Shown here: positions 1 to 5,381 of the stretch, piece after piece
Layout: each line of letters begins with the position of its first letter
Numbering within the stretch: position 1 is the first letter of the stretch
NCBI GenBank assembly: GCA_015295885.1
Contig: DVEE01000367.1
Span: 1-11,903 of the forward strand
Direction of reading: 5' to 3'
DNA: 11,903 nt
DNA from: Leptolyngbyaceae cyanobacterium M65_K2018_010
GTDB lineage: Bacteria > Cyanobacteriota > Cyanobacteriia > Phormidesmidales > Phormidesmidaceae
Notes under the pieces: generated by a model
What the model saw: only the letters and a program-made list of their open reading frames with translations
Told to the model about the DNA's origin: nothing
Databases searched by the model: none
Program-made: the position numbers and the translations under genes

Positions 1-287
1 GGTGGCCACCGCCTTCTACCTCTTTGATCTGGTTGCATGATTTGCGCCATGGGCTGATTCAGTATCTATTCAACTCCAGCATCCAGGATAGTGGAGTTTC
101 GCAACCAATGACCATGCCCCAACCTTCGCTGAGGTTTGGAGTAATGGGCTGGATTGGGCAGTCGGGTTTTCCCCAGGGTTCTTCCGTCCCCCGAGCTTTT
201 CCTGCCCCCACGATCACCTGTAGTAGAGTAATTTAAGGGCCTCTAGCTAGCTTTGGGGGGCCAGGGAGAAATCCCACCCGATCTCCC
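1..287. other. Left-edge stretch without a confident gene
   Basis: No convincing complete gene is visible. One frame reads VATAFYLFDLVA and stops at position 40. This could be the last residues of a gene entering from the left, but 12 residues are too few to identify. The open frame at 24-236 has no ribosome binding site and an uneven, proline- and serine-rich composition, so I do not call it. The segment presumably carries the leader of the MlaE gene. An AGGGAGA at 263-269 lies 18 bases before its ATG, too far to serve as a normal ribosome binding site. Confidence 0.35.
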
Positions 288-1175
288 ATGGCTACTCTGG
301 GGAGGGCTCTGCCTAGGCACCCTGGCACTGAGCTGTCGCCATCCTGGTTTAACCGGACTCTAGCTGGAGAACAGGCATTGACACAGGCCATAGAACAATC
401 CAGCCTTGGCCAATGGAGTCGGCGCTTGATTGCGGCGATGTTTTTGGCTGGCCAGGTGGTGATTCACCTGCTTTCCAGGCCGTTGCATCGGCGCAATACC
501 CTGGAGCAAATGGCGGCGGTGGGACCCGAGTCTCTGCTAATTGCCCTCATTACCGCAGCCTTTGTCGGTATGGTGTTTACCATTCAGGTGACGCGAGAAT
601 TTTTAAGCTTTGGCGCTGGCGCCGCCGTGGGTGGCGTACTCTCCCTTACCCTGGCCCGCGAGCTAGGCCCGGTCCTAACCGCGGTGATTATTGCCGGTCG
701 AGTGGGTTCGGCCTTTGCCGCTGAGATTGGCACCATGCGAGTTACAGAGCAAATTGACGCCCTCCAGGTTTTGAAGACCGACCCCATTGACTATCTGGTG
801 ATTCCTCGCCTGGTGGCCTGCGCTCTCATGCTCCCTTTGCTCAATGTTTTAGCCTTCATTACCGGGATGAGCGGAGGACTGCTGATAGCCACCACTCAGT
901 ACGGCATTCCAACCTCAGTCTTTTTAGACTCTGCCCAAAACTTCCTTTCGGTCTGGGATTTAGTCAGTTCCCTGATCAAGGCTTTTTGTTTTGGAGTCTT
1001 AATTGCGATTATTGGCACCAGTTGGGGGCTGACAACCACTGGGGGGGCTAAGGGGGTGGGTCAATCCACAACCACGGCCGTGGTTACCGCCCTGCTGGCG
1101 ATTTTTATTAGCAATTTCTTCCTCTCCTGGCTGATGTTTCAGGGAACCGGAAACGCAGTGATGAGCAACTTCTAG
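288..1175 (+). CDS. mlaE: MlaE/YrbE-family lipid ABC transporter permease
   Basis: This is an integral inner-membrane permease of the MlaE (YrbE, Ycf63) family. The family works with an ATPase and an MCE-type substrate-binding protein to move lipids between the inner and outer envelope membranes. The family core is clear: LARELGPVLTAVIIAGRVGSAFA followed by EIGTMRVTEQIDAL at about residues 122-159, flanked by hydrophobic segments at about 82-100, 174-200, 225-247 and 262-284. At 295 residues it is some 30 longer than usual for cyanobacterial members, and the first 30 residues look unconserved. An in-frame TTG at 378 has a GGAGA seven bases upstream (366-370) and would give 265 residues, so the ATG at 288 may be too far upstream. 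No ATPase or MCE gene lies in the window, so any partners are encoded elsewhere. The family call is firm; the substrate is unknown. Confidence 0.93.
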   Translation: MATLGRALPRHPGTELSPSWFNRTLAGEQALTQAIEQSSLGQWSRRLIAAMFLAGQVVIHLLSRPLHRRNTLEQMAAVGPESLLIALITAAFVGMVFTIQVTREFLSFGAGAAVGGVLSLTLARELGPVLTAVIIAGRVGSAFAAEIGTMRVTEQIDALQVLKTDPIDYLVIPRLVACALMLPLLNVLAFITGMSGGLLIATTQYGIPTSVFLDSAQNFLSVWDLVSSLIKAFCFGVLIAIIGTSWGLTTTGGAKGVGQSTTTAVVTALLAIFISNFFLSWLMFQGTGNAVMSNF

Positions 1176-1237
1176 GAACTCTGTTGAGGTCACCAGGGTT
1201 GCCCTACCAAGTTCCAGAAATAACCCAAAAACAACAA

Positions 1238-1262
1238 GAGAGTGACCTTCTTGGCCACTCTC
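1238..1262. terminator. Hairpin after mlaE, possible terminator
   Basis: GAGAGTGACC and GGCCACTCTC form a ten-position stem with one A/C mismatch around the loop TTCTT. It lies 63 bp after the MlaE stop. The plus-strand tail has no T run. The minus-strand tail is T-rich (TTGTTGTTTTTGGG), so as an intrinsic terminator it would work better for leftward transcription, although no leftward gene is called immediately to its right. Confidence 0.35.
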
Positions 1263-1671
1263 CGTTAAGAGGTTTACAGGCAAAAAACAATGGGTCTTGT
1301 TTTGTCCGTGTCCGAATTGGAGTTACTTATGCAAAGACAAGTAAAGCAATACGATCCAGCGTGATTGGCGTACATTTCAGACTACAGCCACCCTTGCAAT
1401 TCGATGTCTTAACCGACATTAAGGACGAGAACTTTGACCAAAGTCACTATCTCAATTTGAATTGCACAAGGTGATTTTTGTGTTGGTTAGAACCCTATCA
1501 CCAGCCTATTTTGAACTTCAAGAGCCGCCTAGGCTTGTATGATTATTCAGTTGCCTTTCGATGGATTTAAACTAACACGAACTGACCGGAACTTGCTCGT
1601 CAGTTTACCGTTCTTTACTCCCCGATATAGGGCTTTGCACTAATAACAAAACTCCGGACAAAAATAAATAT

Positions 1672-1695
1672 GAACCTGCACCCTGGGGTGGGTTC
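1672..1695 (-). terminator. Hairpin with T-rich minus-strand tail
   Basis: GAACC-TG-CACC-CTGG-GGTG-GGTTC forms a nine-pair stem with a two-base bulge and a four-base loop. Read leftwards, it is followed by the T-rich tail ATATTTATTTTTG, as in an intrinsic terminator. No leftward gene lies directly to the right. Read-through transcription of the HTH gene that ends at 2445, or an unseen antisense RNA, could use it. Confidence 0.3.
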
Positions 1696-2009
1696 AGGGA
1701 AGATGGCCTAGCGGTCTGCTGGGTAAGCTCATCGCCTTGCCGGGACTGATTGGTTCCCTAGGGATCAGCGGGAAAATAAAGATCCCGGTGGTGATAGGTC
1801 GTGAATGGGTGAGGGGGTGGGTCGGTGGGACCGATTCAAGTCAGGAGTCGGTACTTTTATTTTGAGCCCGTCCCCTACCGTTGAAATGCGGACGGTGCCC
1901 CACACTGAAATGAGGCCAGGGAACCTAGCCCTGGATTGCCGATCCGGAGGGACGGTGGATGGGGAGCTAGGTAGAAGACTTTGGCGGGGACTGTCGGTCC
2001 AGGTAGATG

Positions 2010-2066
2010 TCCTAAGGAATATCCTGAGGATTATTTGCAAGAATGTCCTGAGGAATGTCCTGAGGA
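2010..2066. promoter_or_regulatory. Array 1 of TCCTNAGGA palindromes on a 12-bp lattice
   Basis: Four palindromic nine-mers are visible: TCCTAAGGA at 2010-2018, then TCCTGAGGA at 2022-2030, 2046-2054 and 2058-2066. Their centres are 2014, 2026, 2050 and 2062. All fall on a 12-bp grid with one position (2038) left empty or degenerate. The last site ends two bases before an extended -10 element. A 12-bp step is slightly more than one helical turn, so adjacent dimers would sit on nearly the same face of the DNA. The same motif and period recur at 3038-3106, in front of the HTH gene, so these look like operator sites for that protein. The binding protein is inferred. Confidence 0.7.
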
Positions 2067-2068
2067 CA

Positions 2069-2077
2069 TGCTATACT
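2069..2077 (+). promoter_or_regulatory. Extended -10 promoter for the small-RNA candidate
   Basis: TGCTATACT matches the extended -10 form TGnTATAAT with one mismatch. No good -35 is present: the hexamer 17 bp upstream is TGAGGA, inside the third palindrome of the array. Transcription would start near 2084 and run to the terminator at 2254-2285, giving about 200 nucleotides. Because the array abuts the promoter, a bound protein could act as activator or repressor. Confidence 0.5.
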
Positions 2078-2189
2078 TTAGGAGAAGACTGAAGGGCTCA
2101 GGGAGATATTGCCTCCACTGGTGGGTTAAGCTCCCGCTGGCAAACTCAAGGCCAGAGCGGTTGACAGTCCATCCCTCTTAAAAAGAGAG

Positions 2190-2281
2190 GTGATGCCAGT
2201 GCTACCACCAACATCACCAAAGGAAACAACAACACAAGTTAGCTGAAAGTTAGGCCAGCAGGATCAGTGCTGGTCTTTTTA
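2190..2281 (+). ncRNA. Small RNA candidate, probably Yfr2/Cyano-1 type
   Basis: A segment of about 90 bases ends in a strong intrinsic terminator and has no reading frame longer than 17 codons. It contains an unpaired-looking A/C-rich stretch, CACCAAAGGAAACAACAACA, flanked by GCTA (2201-2204) and TAGC (2239-2242), which can pair. AGCTGAAAG and the terminator stem follow. A GGAAACA-type loop ahead of a terminator hairpin is what I recall of the Yfr2 (Cyano-1) family of abundant cyanobacterial small RNAs; this is from memory, not a model search. The 5' end is uncertain: the RNA could start near 2191 or be cut from a transcript starting near 2084. TTGACA at 2161-2166 has no matching -10. The existence of a terminated non-coding transcript is better supported than the family name. 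Confidence 0.6.
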
Positions 2282-2285
2282 TTTT
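2254..2285 (+). terminator. Intrinsic terminator of the small RNA
   Basis: CCAGCA (2255-2260) pairs perfectly with TGCTGG (2268-2273), extended by a G-T pair, around the loop GGATCAG. The tail TCTTTTTATTTT follows. This is the clearest rho-independent terminator in the window, and it acts on rightward transcripts. Confidence 0.85.
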
Positions 2286-2444
2286 AAAGGGTTTGGGTGC
2301 AAATGCTCAGAAAATGATGCAAAGCTCAATGGCGGCCGCCTTAGGCGGTGGGCTGGGGCCACTGGGGAAGGGGCGACCCCCAGTCAAGGGCAGTTAGGTT
2401 GGCCCCTTTAGGCGGCAGGCCAGTCGCTGGTCGGCCTAGGCAGT

Positions 2445-3032
2445 TTATCGCGATCGCTTTCTAACTCGCCAGGCAATCTCACCGTTTTTGCGGTAGCCAG
2501 AACGACTAAAAATGAACCCTGCTTCAAAAAAGCTGTCCCCCATTTGTTCGATGTCGCGGGGGGATAGGTCAAAGAGTTCAGCTAACTCACTGGTGCTATA
2601 CAACCAGCCATTTTGGGCCGCGGCTTCGAGGCGATCGAAATAGCTGAGCGGGTCGGGCTCTGGCAGCCCGCCCAGACGGTTAAACACCTCCGCCACAATG
2701 GCACTGATAAACCCGCCCAAATCGCCTGGGGTGCTGGCCAGGGCCGCGCCATTCGCCGGTGGCGGTGGACTGTGACCGTTGCCCTTAGGTTTGGATCGTT
2801 GTCGCAACCCCCGCGCCTCAATAAATTCCGCCGCACTCCCGCCATGGGCATTAATGAACTGGTGCAGCTCATCCAGGAGTTGCATTTGCTGGGCATTGAT
2901 ATAGGATCGTTGCCCCACCCGTTCGGCGGTAATGCCAAGCTGCTCCATGCGCTTATAGACGGCGCTCCGGGCCAGGTTATAGCGTTGGGGGAGTTGGCTG
3001 ACGGGATATCGATCGATTTCGCCGGGGTTCAT
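2445..3032 (-). CDS. Helix-turn-helix DNA-binding protein, probably autoregulated
   Basis: This 195-residue protein is not one I can name. Residues 12-52 (SQLPQRYNLARSAVYKRMEQ, then an INAQQMQLLDEL segment) resemble a MerR/excisionase-like helix-turn-helix. A proline-rich linker spans about 80-100. Residues 128-193 form a second domain with SELAELFDLSPRDIEQ and a final IAWRVRKR, which aligns with most of the 93-residue protein at 4753-5034. The ATG at 3032 is supported by AAGGA five bases upstream (3038-3042). That ribosome binding site lies inside the first palindrome of the 3038-3106 array, and a likely -10 lies in the gap of the array, so self-repression is the natural reading. It follows the phospholipase D-like gene by 88 bp and appears to have its own promoter. 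The gene is firm, DNA binding is likely, and the target sites are inferred. Confidence 0.85.
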   Translation of the reverse strand: MNPGEIDRYPVSQLPQRYNLARSAVYKRMEQLGITAERVGQRSYINAQQMQLLDELHQFINAHGGSAAEFIEARGLRQRSKPKGNGHSPPPPANGAALASTPGDLGGFISAIVAEVFNRLGGLPEPDPLSYFDRLEAAAQNGWLYSTSELAELFDLSPRDIEQMGDSFFEAGFIFSRSGYRKNGEIAWRVRKRSR

Positions 3033-3037
3033 AGGTG

Positions 3038-3106
3038 TCCTTTGGACAGTCCTCAGGATACCTAATAGTATCGCTCAATTTCTTGTCCTGGGGAAAGTCC
3101 TGAGGA
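3038..3106. promoter_or_regulatory. Array 2 of TCCTNAGGA sites over the HTH gene promoter
   Basis: Sites are TCCTTTGGA (3038-3046), TCCTCAGGA (3050-3058), TCCTGGGGA (3086-3094) and TCCTGAGGA (3098-3106). Two are perfect palindromic nine-mers of the TCCTNAGGA type; the other two are variants. Centres are 3042, 3054, 3090 and 3102, all on the same 12-bp grid with two empty positions in the middle. The empty part contains the best -10 candidate for the leftward HTH gene, and the first site contains its ribosome binding site. This arrangement fits repression by a cooperatively bound protein, most simply the product of the adjacent gene. Confidence 0.7.
3065..3072 (-). promoter_or_regulatory. Candidate -10 of the HTH gene
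   Basis: Read leftwards, GATACTAT contains two overlapping -10-like hexamers (GATACT, TACTAT) that lie in the empty middle of the 12-bp array. The -35 region is poor and would fall in the array site at 3086-3094. The start of transcription would fall near 3058, inside another array site. Confidence 0.35.
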
Positions 3107-3120
3107 AAAATAGTGCGGAT

Positions 3121-4563
3121 TTAGGAGCCACAGGCGGCCTGCTGTTTGGTCAGAGTCCGCTGTAATTGCTCGGTCATGCCTAATTCAGCGCTCTCGTATA
3201 GCCGCTCAAACTCTCGCTCGTAGTGGGCGGCTACCGTCCCATTGCGAATTACCAATAGGTTCTCATCATTCGTGGTATTAGCGGCCTGGCTCCAATTGTG
3301 CGAGCCAATCATGACCAAGCGGCTATCGAGAACCGCAAACTTGTGGTGCAGTTTATCGCCCTCTGGCAAAGTCGGTACTCCTACCGTGGTAACTGGGGTG
3401 GGCCAGGGGCGGTTCCGTTGATCGAACTGGCAGCGATGATCCGGCAGGGTAAGGCCCAACATATCTAGTCCCTCGCTATAGCTGCGGTAGGCAAAGCTGC
3501 GATCGATTAAGGTCTTGATGGGCACCCCGCGTTGAGACAGGGGCCACAGTTGGTTGCTCAGGCCCTGTTCCGAAAACACAAAGAGGGCCAGATGAACGCT
3601 CTGGCTGGCCTGGCCTAGGGTTTTGGCAATTAGACCGTTCACACTCTGAGCCCAGGGCTGGGTCCTAGAGGTGGGGGAAAACTGCACCTCTAGCACTGAC
3701 CCTGGGGCCGCTACTAACTGGGAAGTGCGGTGGGGTTTTTGCAAGCCAAACTGGCTATCTGGCTCGCCCCCCGGTCCATCCCCCCATAGGTGGTTAAATT
3801 CTTGCTGAAAGCGCTGGGCCAGGGTGGGGCTCTCAATCACCAAAAGACTATTGGCATTACCCCGGCTGTCGGGGTTAAGAAAGTCACCGTGAATGCAACT
3901 GAACGTCCAGTTGGCGGAGCCCGTCAGGACTCGTTGCCCGTCGATCACCATAAATTTATGGTGCATGAGGCCGCTGCCCTTGCTGCCATCGGCGGTGTCA
4001 TCTAGCCGAGGTACCCGGGCCTGGTCTAAAATCGTTAAGGCATCTCTGGCGGCCACTTCCTCCGGACTGAGTCTCCCATCCTGGTTTTGATCGATGAAAT
4101 TAAACAGGTCTGTGGCCTTATCGCGGGCTCGCTGATCTAGCCGGGCGATGAATCTCAAATTTTTTTGAGCCATCGGTGTGCTGTAGGAATTTTCCAGCAC
4201 GACTCTGACTCGTACCCCTGCCGCCTGCCGTGCCGCCAGCGCCTGGGCAATGCCTGGCAGGTTGAATTCCTGAACAGCCACGTCAATGGAGGTTTGGGCC
4301 GATTGAATGGCCGCGATCAGGACCTGTTCTAAGTCGTCGCCATGGCGGGTAATGTGCCGGTAGGGATCGGTGTAGAAAGCCGCCTGACTATGGTTGAAGT
4401 AGACCTGAATGTAGGGATCCTGGGGCAGCGGTGGCAGGGTTGTCAGTTGGGCGGTACTGCGAAACCGGCTGCTGATGCCCACAAACAAGAGCAGACCGGC
4501 ACCAAAGCCTAGGCCCCAGCGGAGCCAGCGTGATTGAGGTAGATGCAAGGTAGGTTCGATCAC
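3121..4563 (-). CDS. Membrane-anchored phospholipase D-like protein with EF-hand
   Basis: This 480-residue protein has the two HKD motifs of the phospholipase D superfamily, which hydrolyses or transfers phosphodiester bonds in lipids or nucleic acids. They are H201-x-K203-x4-D208, followed by GSANWT, and H406-x-K408-x4-D413, followed by GSHNWS. Residues 14-32 form one hydrophobic segment, likely an uncleaved signal anchor or signal peptide, which would place the enzyme outside the plasma membrane. Between the first strand region (TSIDVAVQEF) and HKD1 is a canonical EF-hand loop, D158-x-N160-x-D162-G-R164-L-S166-x-x-E169, suggesting calcium binding. The start is a GTG at 4563-4561 with AGGG four bases upstream (4568-4571). 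It lies upstream of the HTH gene on the same strand. Fold and catalytic residues are clear; lipase versus nuclease activity cannot be decided. Confidence 0.92.
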   Translation of the reverse strand: MIEPTLHLPQSRWLRWGLGFGAGLLLFVGISSRFRSTAQLTTLPPLPQDPYIQVYFNHSQAAFYTDPYRHITRHGDDLEQVLIAAIQSAQTSIDVAVQEFNLPGIAQALAARQAAGVRVRVVLENSYSTPMAQKNLRFIARLDQRARDKATDLFNFIDQNQDGRLSPEEVAARDALTILDQARVPRLDDTADGSKGSGLMHHKFMVIDGQRVLTGSANWTFSCIHGDFLNPDSRGNANSLLVIESPTLAQRFQQEFNHLWGDGPGGEPDSQFGLQKPHRTSQLVAAPGSVLEVQFSPTSRTQPWAQSVNGLIAKTLGQASQSVHLALFVFSEQGLSNQLWPLSQRGVPIKTLIDRSFAYRSYSEGLDMLGLTLPDHRCQFDQRNRPWPTPVTTVGVPTLPEGDKLHHKFAVLDSRLVMIGSHNWSQAANTTNDENLLVIRNGTVAAHYEREFERLYESAELGMTEQLQRTLTKQQAACGS

Positions 4564-4588
4564 TCATCCCTACCTAGTCAACCCCCCG

Positions 4589-4600
4589 GTCCCTAGGGAC
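4589..4600. repeat. Perfect 12-bp palindrome GTCCCTAGGGAC
   Basis: GTCCCTAGGGAC lies 26 bp upstream of the phospholipase D-like start codon. A related TCCCTAGGGA occurs at 1756-1765. It could be an operator or part of the leader, but CCTAGG is frequent across the window, so the significance is low. Confidence 0.3.
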
Positions 4601-4752
4601 TAACGCCCCGGTGCCCCCGCGCCCTTCACCCCTGCAACGGCGAACCTAAGGGTTGGATCTGGGATCTGGATATTGAATCACAGCCCAAACACGGCCAGGG
4701 GACTACCTGACTCTGGCTTTTCGGAATGTCTGATAACGAAGGACTTTGGACC

Positions 4753-5034
4753 CTAATCCACCCGCTCAATCTGCCACAGAATTTGATTGCCTTCTCGGCG
4801 CACCCGCGATACCGACCAGTTGCGCCAGGCCCAGTATTCGCCTCGGCTAGTGACCGCACTGGCATTCACATCCATCAAGTCGGCCAATTCTGAACTGGTG
4901 ATCAGGTAGCCCTGCTTGGCAATTTCGTCGGCAATTTGCAGGGTTTCTAGGGCATTTCGAAGATTCTCAACCCTGTCTTCACGGGGCAATGATTCAAAAT
5001 TTTCACTGGTTTGGGAAGTGCCAGAATCTGCCAT
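4753..5034 (-). CDS. Small protein sharing the HTH protein's C-terminal domain
   Basis: This 93-residue protein belongs to no family I can name. After a polar N-terminus (about 1-22), residues 25-92 make a compact domain with an HTH-like segment, ITSSELADLMDVNASAVTSRG, then a basic, tryptophan-rich stretch and a terminal ILWQIERV. This aligns with residues 134-193 of the protein at 2445-3032 (SELA-L-D, then aromatic and basic residues, then a W followed by RV/ERV), so the two share a probable winged-helix-like domain. The ATG at 5034 has no good ribosome binding site. No TCCTNAGGA array is seen in front of it. It may bind DNA, or interact with the larger protein, but neither is shown by the sequence. 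Confidence 0.72.
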   Translation of the reverse strand: MADSGTSQTSENFESLPREDRVENLRNALETLQIADEIAKQGYLITSSELADLMDVNASAVTSRGEYWAWRNWSVSRVRREGNQILWQIERVD

Positions 5035-5381
5035 ATTACAGAGTGGAATCTACAGCTTAAAACCATGCTAAATTTTATCGCCTGCCCAGGTGGTTATCTA
5101 CCGTTTGGGCAGGAAATCACCCTAACTTTGCATTAAAGAAACTTATGATTAGGACCCTGGCCTTGCCTGGGGGCCAGTCCAAGCTTGCCAAGGGCCGGTC
5201 TTGGATCAGGGGCTGGAAGGGCCCGTGAAGCCTGGCACCGGAGGGTTAAGTCGGTGGGTGCAACAAATGGGGTTGGAGGGGGGGCACCCCCGGCCCGGGG
5301 GCTTCGTCGTGAGCTGCTCAGCCGAACAGCGCAGCCCCCAAACTCCCTTCTTACCATTCATGAGATTCACCTACTGAGCTC
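5035..5381. other. GC-rich intergenic stretch with a strong hairpin
   Basis: No supportable gene. Both strands have open frames here (5133-5357 minus, 5185-5385 plus), but they are glycine-, proline- and arginine-rich products of the GC-rich sequence and lack ribosome binding sites. At 5287-5301, CCCCC-GGCCC-GGGGG forms a very stable hairpin without a T tail on either side. The plus-strand frame reads VGATNGVGGGAPPARGLR, which has the look of a dispersed repeat, but nothing in the window confirms it. Confidence 0.35.

Larger units (their letters stand above)
1176..2009. other. Long intergenic stretch with several hairpins
   Basis: I find no supportable protein gene here. Open frames such as 1184-1474 and 1765-2040 (minus) lack ribosome binding sites and family resemblance. 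What is visible is a set of inverted repeats: arms at 1238-1247/1253-1262, an eight-base pair TGCAATTC (1395-1402) with GAATTGCA (1459-1466), a hairpin at 1672-1695, and GGGATC (1761-1766) with GATCCC (1781-1786). The stretch may hold untranslated leader, an RNA gene or decayed sequence. Confidence 0.4.

Noticed and set aside
24..236. 70-codon open frame at the left edge
   Set aside because: No ribosome binding site, no recognisable family, and composition is unlike a folded protein.
1184..1474. 96-codon open frame after mlaE
   Set aside because: Starts within nine bases of the mlaE stop but has no ribosome binding site; overlaps hairpins and shows no family resemblance.
1700..1766. tRNA-like stretch (TAGCGGT...GGGTAAGCTC)
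   Set aside because: No acceptor or T-arm can be formed and there is no GGTTCNA loop.
1981..2181. Open frame with a repeated CPEE/YPED peptide
   Set aside because: The peptide repeat is only the translation of the 12-bp operator array, since four codons equal one repeat unit; there is no start signal.
2193..2243. 17-codon frame MPVLPPTSPKETTTQVS with GAGGTGATG
   Set aside because: The ribosome-binding-like sequence overlaps the ATG itself, leaving no spacing, and the region is better explained as a small RNA.
2336..2348. CCGCCTTAGGCGG palindrome as terminator of the HTH gene
   Set aside because: Five-pair stem with no T run on the leftward side and about 100 bp beyond the stop; not strong enough to call.
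2613..3065. 150-codon open frame opposite the HTH gene
   Set aside because: Antisense shadow of a well-supported gene.
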